A stretch of DNA of 64,000 bases from Azolla caroliniana. Lineage: Eukaryota; Polypodiophyta. A model generated the notes under the pieces. The model worked only from the letters and a program-made list of their open reading frames with translations, made no database searches and had not been told where the DNA came from. The stretch lies in NCBI GenBank assembly GCA_043228905.1, contig JBHGNT010000001.1, positions 18,414,001 to 18,478,000 of the forward strand. The letters run 5' to 3'. This document shows, in pieces, positions 20,357 through 29,487 of the stretch. The first letter of the stretch is position 1, and every line of letters starts with the position of its first letter. A program made the position numbers and the translations under genes.

Positions 20357-21686
20357 ATGAGGGGGTCGGATCTTGGAGAGGCCATGGCTTCGGCCGTGGA
20401 CCGGATAGTGAGCGCACGCGAGGGCACCGGCGCCCTTGACAGGGCTATTGAGGCGATCGTCGGTATGATCGGCCAGTTTAGTGGAAAGGATGCCAGGAGT
20501 TATTTGGCGTCCTACTGGGCGGAGATGTTGATGAGGGATATTCCGGAAGAGAGGCGTCTTGCCGGATTCCCTCGAGTGGCGATGTCGGACATCCATGCGG
20601 AGGTGCGAAGTCCGGGCAGAGAGCCGGACCTAGGAGGAGTTCGAAGGACGGCTCCTGGAGAAATACGGGCGGGATGACGCGCTTCGACTTTCGAAGCGGG
20701 GCTTCATGGAGTGGGTGGAGTCCCCTAACAAAGGAAGAAATGCGTCGGTACTCCTCCGGGAGTTTGAGGAACGCTTTGCGCGCCTTTCGGCGCTCGATTG
20801 GACCGTTCTGGACACAAGTCGTGTCCTACTGTTTGTCAAATCGGTTGACGCGCAGGATCAGGGGCAAGTGGGCTCCTTACTGGAAACCGAAGACGGGCTG
20901 ACAGCCGATTGGGCCGTAGTAAAAAGAGTCTGCGGCCGTTTTGACAAGCGGTGGGAGTGGGCTGATATAGAGGCGACCGGAGCGGGACCTGTTGCAACAA
21001 GGAAGCTCGAACCGATACCGCAGGCGTGAAGGGAAGAGACCCGGGAGTGGCTCGAGACCGGTTCGGCTTCGACCGGCGTGATCAGAGGCTCGTCTGGGGG
21101 AACAGCTCTGGAGGAGTTGACGCGAGCGGTAAAGGATCTCCAGATCGCCCAGGCTCGGAGGGAAGGTGGCAATCAGGCTCGTGAGCGACGGCCTCCGGCA
21201 GGAAGTAGGTGCATGTGGTGCGACGAGGTCGGCCACATCCGGAAAGACTGCGGGGACTTTATGGAGGCTTTGAGAAGTCGGGTAGTGTACCTGTGGGAAG
21301 GTCGGGTGCATGCCAGCGATACTCGGAGGGCCCTGAACCGAAACGATGGGAGAGGAGGAATGAAAAGGCTGATGGAAGAGTCGGTAGCCCAGCACGCGGA
21401 GACCGTCCACTACTCAGCATCGGCCGGTATTCGGGTTGGAGGCAGCGAAGCCCGGAAGGAGAGCAAAGCCGGGTTCTGGCCGACGGTGCTAGAAGGCCTC
21501 GCCAGTGCCCGACTAAAGAAAGACGAAGCGAAGCGCGCGAAGAAACGGGTCCAGGAGGTAATCGGGTGGAGTGACCCGGTCGAAGAAAAGACGGGTTTCG
21601 TCGAAGCAGCTTGCCAGAACTACGAGGCTCTGGTTGAAGACAAACGGGTAAGTAAAACCGGAGGGGCCGGACCCTCACAGAGATAG
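20357..21686 (+). pseudogene. Element I gag, frameshifted
   Basis: The likely ATG is at 20357 (MRGSDLGEAMASAVD). The capsid core follows: GQFSGKDARSYLASYWAEML, DIPEERRLAGFPRVA, then in shifted frames RGFMEWVESPNKGR and RVLLFVKSVDAQDQG. The nucleocapsid has one knuckle, CMWCDEVGHIRKDC (about 21210), of the CX2CX4HX4C type and intact. The C-terminal part (VQEVIGWSDPVEEKTGF) is rich in Lys/Glu. Frameshifts near 20610 and 20690 and a TGA at 21027-21029 break the frame. Confidence 0.8.
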
Positions 21687-21764
21687 GAAACCCGATTCGG
21701 GCCGAAACGGAACGAGGCCGGTGAGTCCAGTGCCCGAGATAACCACAAGAAGGGCAGGTACCGT

Positions 21765-22481
21765 TTGGGCACGGAGATCGAAATGACCACGGACCTACGA
21801 AAGGTCCTGGAAGAACGAATCCTCGACAGCAAAGTGGAACTGTCGTTGCGGGAGGTGCTCGGAATCGCCAAGAAGGAGTTCCACGACTCCATCGTGGACT
21901 TGGTGAAGAGGAAGAGGCTGTCGACGAAGGCGGAATCGGAAAGGCCGGTGGAGGTGCGGACGGCGCACATAGAGGACATGGCGCTGGAAGACGAGTGGGC
22001 GGAGAGCCACTATTCGAGGCCACACTGGGCCCGAGCGACCACGGAAACCCCGTTGAAGATCGGAGATGTTCAGGAACCGGTGGTGGCGCTGGTGGACCAC
22101 GGTTCTGAAATAAACCTGATGTCCATGGACTTCCACAGGAAGGGGAAATGGCCGATCAACACTAAGAACGGGTGGAAGATACGGGCGGCGACGCGTGCCA
22201 TCGAGGAACTACATGGGGCCTGCCCAAACGTGCGAGTCAAGATTGGCGACGTCGAGATAGATCAACATTTCTTCGTGCAGGAGACGTCCTCGCACCCAGT
22301 CATACTGGGAGAACCGTACATTACGGCAGCGCGGTTGGAGACCAAGGTGCTGGACAACGGGTCGGCCTACGCGAGGGTCAAGAGTCAGGACGGACGTCAT
22401 TCGGTCCAGTTCCTGACGGTGCGACCGAACCACGAGCGAAACCGCGAGTCCCTCGGTGGCGAGAACCGAGACGATTTTTAG
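21765..22481 (+). pseudogene. Element I protease region
   Basis: One 238-codon frame, probably part of the gag-pol polyprotein. It has a charged N-terminal segment (ERILDSKVELSLREVLGIAK), then VVALVDHGSEINLMS (about residues 103-117), where the aspartic protease triad reads D-H-G instead of the usual D-S/T-G. Further on are FFVQETSSHPVILGEPYI and LDNGSAYARVKSQDGR. The second half aligns with the protease remnant of K (about 29497). TAG at 22479-22481 ends it before the RT part, so the element is interrupted here. Confidence 0.7.
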
Positions 22482-22756
22482 AGAGGGCTGTCAAGGCGTG
22501 GGGCCACGACAGTCTAGACACTCCGGGAAAACCCCACGAACGTACGATAGAGGCGAAACCGAAGAAACCTTGTACCATAAGTAGGAAGTTTTGTTTCTCC
22601 GACAACAGAGGGTGTACGATAGTCGGCGTCGTAGGCCGAGAAAAGACAAGGGCAGAAGAGCGACTTCGGGCGTGCGGAGTTCTCGGGCCCAGCGAGGAAA
22701 TCAACGGAGCCGTGGAGGCGGTCTCCTTCGACGATACCTTGGGAATACTGTGAGAG

Positions 22757-23334
22757 GTGGTCGGAGAGGGCCTTAAAGAAGACCGGACGATACCGGCTTG
22801 TTCGGAAGAGATGTACGAAGTCATCGCGGACTTCGGTCGAGGGCTCGAGTCTGATCGGACGGCTCGGGTTAACACAAAGTACAAAACTGTGGACCGGAAG
22901 GTAAGGCCAGTCGCGGCACCCTTACCGGAGGGCAGGAAGTTGCGAATAAAAGGGGTCGCGTCAGACCCCAGTTTACGTGATCCGGCCTGCATAGGACACA
23001 CCTTCACCGACAGAATGCTACGGGAGCTCAAAATCGGTGGGGGCGGGTTCCTATTGCCAGCGGAAGAAGACCGGTTTCGGAGAATGCTCGGAAGGCACGG
23101 GAAAGCCTTCGCATTCTCACCGGAAGAAATCGGGTGCGTAGACCCGACAGTCGTAAAGCCGATGGTGATATTCACGGTACCGCATGTGCCGTGGAACCTC
23201 AAACCAATTTCGGTACCAAGAGCTCACATCCCGGAGCTGATGGAGCGGTTGAGGCAGAAAGTCGATATGGGCATCCTCGAACCGTCGAGTGCCCCGTACT
23301 CGAACCGGTGGTTTACCATGCCGAAGTAGAACGG
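22757..23334 (+). pseudogene. Element I reverse transcriptase, N-terminal part
   Basis: Frame ending in PYSNRWFTMPK. It includes NTKYKTVDRKVRPVAAPLP, HGKAFAFSPEEIGCVDP, PMVIFTVPHVPWNLKPI and LEPSSAPYSNRW, the RT finger region. A TAG follows the last Lys (23328-23330) and element J begins at 23335. After J is excised, reading continues with NGTLRFIQDLQPVN at 26692, so this fragment and the next form one RT. Confidence 0.85.
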
Positions 23335-23465
23335 TGTCGTGCCTTTCGGCTCCGGATCGTTGCGTGAGTCGGGTGGGAACCGCCGAGGTTTTGGACTAGG
23401 AGGAGGAAGAATTTGAGGCTAATCTAGTTATGAATATGAATAGATTATAAGAAAGAGATATAGAA

Positions 23466-23670
23466 ACTTGTGAATCCCACAAGTATAATTGTTTTAGTTT
23501 ATCTAAATCGTAGTAATAAATTGAAATAATTTAGAATAGATTAGAGTAGATTGAGAAAAGAGATCAAACCTTGTGAATCCCACAAGTATTACATTAATCA
23601 ATATTTATGTAAGAATATGAATTTAGATTGAAAGAGATAGATTATCTTAAACTTCGTGAATCCCACGAGT
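23466..23670. repeat. Three hairpin motifs in J LTR
   Basis: ACTTGTGAATCCCACAAGT at 23466-23484 forms a 7-bp stem with a 5-nt loop. It recurs as ACCTTGTG...CACAAGT (23568-23587) and ACTTCGTG...CACGAGT (23651-23670). In the third copy a T-A pair is replaced by C-G, a compensatory change, with one bulged T. The same three sit in the right LTR. Confidence 0.65.
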
Positions 23671-24026
23671 ATATTTTATTGATTGTTGGTGTTTTAGGAA
23701 ATATATCCAATTTCCCAAATATTTTTCACACCTATTACATTGTGCTCCCCATCCTTATGTAGTGATGGGAGAGACTAAGCATAGCTACATGCTTTTTTTC
23801 TAATATGTTCATGCACACTAAATGTGCATGTGATGCTTTTCTAATCCTTGCTTTTATTTGCTAAATATAGTGCTCATGCACGCTAGATGTGCACGAGTCA
23901 CTTTTTAGTTGCTTGCGTTTTTTTCTATAAAATATTCACACACTCTAAAAATGCACGATTTACCTTTTAATAAAGGTAGGCGCAAATAAAGCACTAATAG
24001 TTATTAAATCTATTTATAGAACACTA

Positions 24027-24100
24027 AAGATAAGGTAGTATAATGGTAAAGTTGAGGTTTGGCTACGTGGAGGTACAGGGTTCGAATCTTGCCCTATGCA
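24027..24100 (+). other. tRNA-like module in J left LTR (antisense to J)
   Basis: A-box-like TAGTATAATGG (about 24036-24046) and B-box GGGTTCGAATC (24078-24088) are spaced as in a tRNA gene. The 5' and 3' ends (AGG...CCT) can pair only partly, and T-stem pairing is weak, so it is a tRNA-derived Pol III-type module rather than a functional tRNA. An identical copy is in the right LTR. Confidence 0.6.
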
Positions 24101-24153
24101 CGTGATAAATATCTTGATATATTATTTTATTTATTTATATGTAATTAAATCAG

Positions 24154-25782
24154 TTATATTATTTTTACTTTTTCACGTAGTGTACGAAATACACTACGAC
24201 ACTCGCCCCCTCCGAACCCGCACATCCTCCGGTATGTGCCGAAGTTGCCGATGCTCGTTGTCTCCCCTTCATCCTCCGTTTGTCCCGCTATGTCAACTTT
24301 GTCTCTCCATTTTGAGTAGACCCATTCTTTCCACCCGAACCATTGTCGCCATCCGATCCACCATATTCTTTGTTCATTCTTTGCATTGCCATGAGTGGTT
24401 GTCATGGTCCCTTGTGGTACTCTTGAGCATCTCGGTGTGTTGTCTCTCTCCACTCCGCGCTTGTCTTCCGTAGGTTCTACCCACGCGTCGATGTCGACCT
24501 CCGAATACGCGCTCGCTGTTAGGTCCTTGTGCGGCTTTAATGCATGCTTTATTTCTCGATGTTGCGCATGCGTCGTATTAGGCCGTAGCGCATGCTTCGT
24601 ATTCCATCGTAGTGCATGCGCCGTATTACCCCGTAGTGCATACTTATTTTTGCACCGTAGCGCGTGCTTCTTTTTGCGCCGTAGCGTGTGCTTCTCTTTA
24701 CGCCGTAGCACGTGCTTCTTTTGGTGCCGTAGTGCGTGCTCCGTATTACATGCTTCTCCCATCGTAGACCCGACCTTCGCGTTGTCATGCTTTTGTTTAC
24801 ATCGGAATTTCAGACGGATCATCTTCCATCCGAACCGGCTTCCGACTTTACCTTCCTTGTTGCCACCTCCCGTCTCTCCGGTCTCACGTTGGTTCTCGGA
24901 CACAACCGCCGAAGTCTCTAGAATTAGTGGGTAGGAATCCTCGGTATTATCATCTTCCGTTGTTTCACCCATAGCCATGTTCTCCTTGGCTATCTCTCCT
25001 TCGTATGCATCGGCTTCGACCTTCGTTTCGTTGCCGCCACTTTCCTTATCTTCGGTGTTATGTCGACACCCGGGCTCCAGTACCGAAGTCTCCGAAACAA
25101 TGGTGAAGGAATCCCTTCGTTCGTGCTCATTTACTTTGTCTTCCTCGTTGCCCTTCCGGTCCTCCACTTTTCCACCGACACATTCCGTCTCTCCGGTCTC
25201 ACGTTGGTGCACGGGCACAGCCGCCGAAGTCTCTGGAACCGGTGTGGGGATACCCTTTCGTCCTCGATCTTCCTCCTCCTCGTCCTTTGTTGGCCTCGAC
25301 TTTGGTTCGGTTTTAAGCTCCCCTTCAATGTCGACTTGCGACTTTTCATGCATCTCCGAACCCTTCCGCATCAAGCTCTCCTTCGGTGGTAGTCGGTGGC
25401 CGCTTTTCACCCACTGTTGACTGCCGTTCGTGGACCATGTCCTCGTCCGCTTCGGTCTTAGATAGTCATATGTGTCTCGTATAGCTTCTTCAAAGGACTC
25501 CCACATCGGGCTTTGTTGTCGTATCTCGTGGATTCTCTCTTGAAGCTCATCCGTAGCCACCCGGTTGAAAGATAACACTTGCAATCTTTCTGAGATACCA
25601 TATCGCAACATCTCCATTTTGTAGTCACGTAGATAGCGTGACACGTCCTTTCCATCGAATTGCCCGTTCTGTTGCACGAGCCGTTGTACTACTGTCGTGA
25701 TCTCCGACATCTCGCGTTGTTCTTGTAGCATTCTCTCGAACATCATCATCATCATGTTCATCGCCTCTTGTTGATTCTCCAT
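24154..25782 (-). CDS. Element J gag-like protein with octapeptide repeats
   Basis: An uninterrupted frame from ATG at 25782 to a stop at 24154 inside the 3' LTR, about 542 residues. The N-terminus is Met/Gln-rich (NQQEAMNMMMMMFERML). The gag capsid core follows: GQFDGKDVSRYLRDYKMEML, VLSFNRVATDELQERIHEI, SFEEAIRDTYDYL. The middle is acidic with three degenerate repeats opening ETSAAV/ETSVLE/ETSAVV, each followed by a GETE/GETG-like segment. A strongly basic block of nine octapeptides (consensus KHALRxxx) comes next, then a Trp-rich segment (RIWWIGWRQWFGWKEW). No zinc knuckle is seen; the basic repeat could take over RNA binding (inference). An upstream in-frame GTG at 25803 overlaps the primer site, so I prefer the ATG. 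Confidence 0.75.
   Translation of the reverse strand: MENQQEAMNMMMMMFERMLQEQREMSEITTVVQRLVQQNGQFDGKDVSRYLRDYKMEMLRYGISERLQVLSFNRVATDELQERIHEIRQQSPMWESFEEAIRDTYDYLRPKRTRTWSTNGSQQWVKSGHRLPPKESLMRKGSEMHEKSQVDIEGELKTEPKSRPTKDEEEEDRGRKGIPTPVPETSAAVPVHQRETGETECVGGKVEDRKGNEEDKVNEHERRDSFTIVSETSVLEPGCRHNTEDKESGGNETKVEADAYEGEIAKENMAMGETTEDDNTEDSYPLILETSAVVSENQRETGETGGGNKEGKVGSRFGWKMIRLKFRCKQKHDNAKVGSTMGEACNTEHALRHQKKHVLRRKEKHTLRRKKKHALRCKNKYALRGNTAHALRWNTKHALRPNTTHAQHREIKHALKPHKDLTASAYSEVDIDAWVEPTEDKRGVERDNTPRCSRVPQGTMTTTHGNAKNEQRIWWIGWRQWFGWKEWVYSKWRDKVDIAGQTEDEGETTSIGNFGTYRRMCGFGGGECRSVFRTLREKVKII
24526..24741 (-). repeat. 24-bp tandem repeat, nine units, in J gag
   Basis: Exactly nine 24-bp units with no indels, read on the minus strand. 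Each encodes an octapeptide: EHALRHQK, KHVLRRKE, KHTLRRKK, then KHALRCKN, KYALRGNT, AHALRWNT, KHALRPNT, THAQHREI and KHALKPHK. Lys/Arg/His dominate. The frame is preserved through all units. Confidence 0.95.
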
Positions 25783-25798
25783 CTCCTTGCCACCCGCC

Positions 25799-25816
25799 TT
25801 CACGTCGGGTTCACCA
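25799..25816 (-). promoter_or_regulatory. Primer-binding site, tRNA-Trp (element J)
   Basis: Minus strand TGGTGAACCCGACGTGAA, 4 nt after the 5' LTR end, identical to I and K and complementary to the tRNA-Trp 3' 18 nt. Confidence 0.85.
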
Positions 25817-25820
25817 ACTG

Positions 25821-26687
25821 TGTCGTACCTTTCGGCTCCGGATCGTTGCGTGAGTCGGGTGGGAACCGCCGAGGTTTTGGACTAGGAGGAGGAAGAATTT
25901 GAGGCTAATCTAGTTATGAATATGAATAGATTATAAGAAAGAGATATAGAAACTTGTGAATCCCACAAGTATAATTGTTTTAGTTTATCTAAATCGTAGT
26001 AATAAATTGAAATAATTTAGAATAGATTAGAGTAGATTGAGAAAAGAGATCAAACCTTGTGAATCCCACAAGTATTACATTAATCAATATTTATGTAAGA
26101 ATATGAATTTAGATTGAAAGAGATAGATTATCTTAAACTTCGTGAATCCCACGAGTATATTTTATTGATTGTTGGTGTTTTAGGAAATATATCCAATTTC
26201 CCAAATATTTTTCACACCTATTACATTGTGCTCCCCATCCTTATGTAGTGATGGGAGAGACTAAGCATAGCTACATGCTTTTTTTCTAATATGTTCATGC
26301 ACACTAAATGTGCATGTGATGCTTTTCTAATCCTTGCTTTTATTTGCTAAATATAGTGCTCATGCACGCTAGATGTGCACGAGTCACTTTTTAGTTGCTT
26401 GCGTTTTTTTCTATAAAATATTCACACACTCTAAAAATGCACGATTTACCTTTTAATAAAGGTAGGCGCAAATAAAGCACTTATAGTTATTAAATCTATT
26501 TATAGAACACTAAAGATAAGGTAGTATAATGGTAAAGTTGAGGTTTGGCTACGTGGAGGTACAGGGTTCGAATCTTGCCCTATGCACGTGATAAATATCT
26601 TGATATATTATTTTATTTATTTATATGTAATTAAATCAGTTATATTATTTTTACTTTTTCACGTAGTGTACGAAATACACTACGACA
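25821..26687 (-). repeat. Element J 5' LTR (867 bp)
   Basis: Same length as the left LTR and nearly identical to it. It starts TGTCGTACC on + and ends ACTACGACA. Confidence 0.9.
26513..26586 (+). other. tRNA-like module in J right LTR (antisense to J)
   Basis: Same A-box TAGTATAATGG and B-box GGGTTCGAATC as in the left LTR, offset by 2486 bp. For J this is the 5' LTR, so Pol III transcription from it would run away from the element body, against its mRNA direction. Confidence 0.6.
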
Positions 26688-26691
26688 ACGG

Positions 26692-27577
26692 GACGTTGCG
26701 CTTCATTCAAGACCTACAACCGGTCAACAGAGTGACCATTCGGAACGCAAGAATCGAACCAACGATAGACGAGTTCGCGGAGGCCTTTGCCGGAAGGTCG
26801 ATATACTCGGTCGGGGATCTGTACTCGGGGTACGATCAGTTCCAACTAGCCGTAGAGAGCAGAGACATTACGATGATGCGGACTCCTCTCGGCCTAGTGC
26901 GGATGTGTACCTTGCCACAAGGAGGGACGAACTCGGTGGCCCACATGGTGAACGCGATGAACAAGGTGCTGAGGGACTGTATCCCAGACATCACCATGCC
27001 ATTCTTGGACGACATCCCGATCAAGGGGTGTCCGGTGGAAGAAAAGGACGAAACGATCGGACCGGACGGATGCCGGAAATTCGTGGCGACACACATTGAC
27101 GACTGCGAGAGGGTGCTGCAGAGGCTAGAGGACGCGAGGCTCACCTTCTCCGGGGAGAAATCGACCTTCGGGCAATCAGAGATCATGGTCGTCGGACATC
27201 TATGCGGACCGTATGGCTGGAAACCGTCTCCGGCCAAGCTGGAAGCCATCTCCGCAATGAAGCCCGACTATAACTCGGTCACGGAGGTACGGAGGTTCTT
27301 GGGAGCATGCGCATTCTACCACACATGGATCCTGCATTACGCCCAAGTTGCCGAACCACTATACGGGTTTCTGAAAAAGGGGCGAAGATTCGAGTGGCGG
27401 GACAAGCATACGGAGTCGGTCCGGAAGATGAAGAAGGCTCTTGTTGCAGCTCCAGCACTCCGGAAGGCTGTCTACGAGAAAGGCACTCCCATCTACATAA
27501 CGGTAGATACAAGTCCGACCGGGATCGGATGGGTCGTCAACCAAGAAGATGAGGACGGCATTCGGTTCCCAATCCGG
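26692..27577 (+). pseudogene. Element I reverse transcriptase main part and RNase H start
   Basis: Continues the RT after J: LRFIQDLQPVNRVTIRNA, SVGDLYSGYDQFQLAVES, RMCTLPQGGTNSVAHM, catalytic MPFLDDIPIKG (about 27000), EVRRFLGACAFYHTW, then RNase H TVDTSPTGIGWVVNQEDE. The stretch itself is free of stops. It breaks at FPIR where K inserted (27578). Removing K joins it to FGAKVLSERQRRYAQV at 34306. Confidence 0.88.
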
Positions 27578-27754
27578 TGTCATGAAGTACGAAAGCTTCA
27601 CATTAAAAGTCTACAATAAGATAAATACGTAACTAAAATAACATTTGATAATGTTTTATATATAAAGATAATATTAACAACACATATGATAATATTATAT
27701 ATATGTAAAGAAAAATTATATATATATATATAGATAAGTATATTATATTACACA

Positions 27755-27825
27755 AACAAGAAAGGACTTGAACCAATAACCCCACCCTATGACTCTCAAA
27801 TCTTACCATTTACTCTATACTAGTA
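27755..27825 (-). other. tRNA-like module 1 in K left LTR
   Basis: Minus strand has A-box-like TAGAGTAAATGGTAAG (about 27802-27817) and B-box GGTTCAAGTCC (27764-27774), a full match to the GGTTCRANTCC consensus. Repeated in the right LTR at 33360-33430. Antisense to K. Confidence 0.55.
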
Positions 27826-27921
27826 ATATATATAAAATAAAACATACTTTATATATACTATATATTACATAAAGGATTTGCTTCATGATATAAAAATAAA
27901 GTTGTATGTTGTATTCAATAA

Positions 27922-27990
27922 TATTTTGAGACTCAAACCCACAACCTCTTACACCAAAGTCAACACACCTACCATTAGGCTAGGTCCTTT
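27922..27990 (-). other. tRNA-like module 2 in K left LTR
   Basis: Minus strand has A-box TAGCCTAATGG (27972-27982) and B-box-like GGGTTTGAGTC (27930-27940). It is a second, different tRNA-like unit about 160 bp from module 1, also antisense to K. The right LTR copy is at 33527-33595. Confidence 0.55.
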
Positions 27991-28164
27991 CTCCTTAAGA
28001 TTATATTTCATGTTTATTGTTATTGCATATATTGTTTCATACATAAAAGCTCAAATGAGCGAGATGTTTATCATGCATCACATGTAATGCATGAACACCA
28101 AATGGCGATCATGCATCACATGCATGTCTTGTACCCTCCAATGCATCATATGCATGGGGGCACC

Positions 28165-28173
28165 TATTTAAAG
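28165..28173 (+). promoter_or_regulatory. TATA-like box in K LTR
   Basis: TATTTAAAG in the context GGCACCTATTTAAAGGGTG. It sits downstream of the tRNA-like modules and is the probable Pol II promoter of K. Confidence 0.4.
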
Positions 28174-28700
28174 GGTGAAAGAGGAGATCAAAGGGAGATG
28201 TGTATGAGATATCAATCAAATATATATTACATAAGAGATATCATAAAATAGAGAAAGAAAGGAAGAAGTCAAGAAAAAGGTGGAGCTCTAGCTTGGCGGT
28301 TGTGGTGGTCAACTCTCAACAAGAGGGAGGCGGTTCGAGCCTTATCTTCATCAAAATATTGAAGTGAAGATTGTAGTGGTCTACGATCAAGAAAGAGAAG
28401 AGCGATTACCTTGCAAGACAAAGTTCGGAGGATCAACGACGTGTACACTCATTTTGTAACTCTTTCATGAAAATGATTATAAATTTCATATACTTTCTCA
28501 TATATTATTTTATATCTTATCTTGTCTTATCTTATATTCCTTAAAAATCCTATTTTGTCATATCTTATTGATCTCTATTCACTCCATCTCTACTCTTTCG
28601 TCTCTTCCGTCCATAATCCCAGTGATTCCTTCCTCACTTTCACGTTATCCTTTGTGTGCGCAACGCTATGCTTCTAGGCGAGCCACGTCACGACACAATT

Positions 28701-28718
28701 TGGTGAACCCGACGTGAA
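28701..28718 (+). promoter_or_regulatory. Primer-binding site, tRNA-Trp (element K)
   Basis: TGGTGAACCCGACGTGAA, 5 nt after the 5' LTR, identical to those of I and J. Confidence 0.85.
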
Positions 28719-28762
28719 ATGGGGAAGTAGAAGAGACATCTAAAGTAAAGATCAACACCAAC

Positions 28763-29446
28763 ATGGCAAGTACGAGTACAATGGATCCGGTAATGTTGTT
28801 TATTGAAAAGTTGAATCAAGATCGATTATTTCATGCCTTACGAGAAGTCCGAGAGAAGATTGGTATGTTTGATGGCACAAATATTTTGAAGTATGTGAAT
28901 ATATATTATGATGAAATGGAAATGTTTGGTATAAATGATGTCAATATCATAGCAAACTTTTATAAATTAGTGGACATGGAATTAAGAGATAGAATTCATG
29001 AAATACAAGCATTGCATAGTTTGGATTGGAATGCATTCAAAGAAGCACTTGTGTCTGAATATGCTCGTGAGGATTTCTCTCGAGTTACTATGTGTTCATT
29101 TCATGAATGGATCTTAAAAGAAGATAAAGGGTTATCTGTGTCTGACACAAAAAAAGAGTTTGATAGGATGTATGGACACCTAAAGCCAGAAGAAAGAAAT
29201 TCTTTGTCTTGGCAAAAGGTTGCTTTATTTTTGCAGGCAATTGACAAGAGATATAGAAAAGAATTGGAATTCATGCTTGAAGTACCAAATACTGAGGATG
29301 GTATAAATGAAGATTGGAATGAGGTAACAAATGCTAGTAATAAATTTATGAAAAGAATGCAAAGGAATGGTGCAATGCTACAAATACCACATGTGGGAAT
29401 CAGAAATCGGCTTGAGCAAAACATCGAAGTTCAAAGACTTGGTTGA
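28763..29446 (+). pseudogene. Element K gag, 3'-truncated
   Basis: ATG at 28763, 227 codons open. It has IGMFDGTNILKYVNIYYDEM, MELRDRIHEIQALHSLDWNA, VSDTKKEFDRMYGHLKPEER and VALFLQAIDKRYRKELEF, homologous to the gag of I and to the J capsid core. It stops at TGA 29444-29446, just before a deletion junction. The zinc knuckle and the rest of gag found in I are absent. Confidence 0.8.
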
Positions 29447-29487
29447 GAACCATCACACGAAATGGTCCATCTACCTATCCAATAATC

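Larger units (their letters stand above)
23335..24201 (-). repeat. Element J 3' LTR (867 bp)
   Basis: Left-hand LTR, TGTCGTGCC...ACTACGACA on the + strand, with inverted termini TGTCGT/ACGACA. It holds three copies of a hairpin-forming CTTGTGAATCCCACAAG motif, two CATGCAC...GTGCA(T/C) hairpins, a terminal 9-bp hairpin (24176-24198) and a tRNA-like module. The adjacent 24202-24215 is GC-pyrimidine rich on + (polypurine on -). Confidence 0.9.
23335..26687 (-). mobile_element. Element J: young gag-only LTR element (TR-GAG-like, 3.35 kb)
   Basis: Two 867-bp LTRs differ at only about two positions noticed (23341 G/A and 24002 A/T equivalents). ACGG flanks it (23331-23334 and 26688-26691). The 1.6-kb interior carries a tRNA-Trp primer site, one gag-type ORF and a polypurine tract, with no protease, RT, RNase H or integrase. 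This matches non-autonomous TR-GAG elements (LTR plus gag only). It must have been reverse transcribed and integrated by enzymes from other elements; I and K share its primer site and LTR termini. Confidence 0.92.
27578..28695 (+). repeat. Element K 5' LTR (1118 bp)
   Basis: Starts TGTCATGAAG (TGTCGTGAAG in the right LTR) and ends GTCACGACA. The hairpin GTGAAG...CTTCAC lies at its start in the right copy. It contains two antisense tRNA-like modules, ATGCATCA/TGCATG repeats (about 28068-28160) and a TATTTAAAG box at 28165. Confidence 0.9.

Noticed and set aside
21259-23202. Antisense frames of 254 and 274 codons opposite element I gag and pol
   Set aside because: GC-rich antisense shadows with Pro/Ser/Arg-rich composition. 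The sense strand carries the recognisable gag, protease and RT motifs.
24027-24100. Functional tRNA gene in the J LTR
   Set aside because: A and B boxes are good, but the acceptor and T stems pair poorly and no clean anticodon arm can be drawn. Kept as tRNA-like only.
24395-25420. Plus-strand frames opposite J gag (179 and 147 codons)
   Set aside because: Mirror of the 24-bp repeat and acidic repeats. The minus strand has the capsid core and a single uninterrupted frame.
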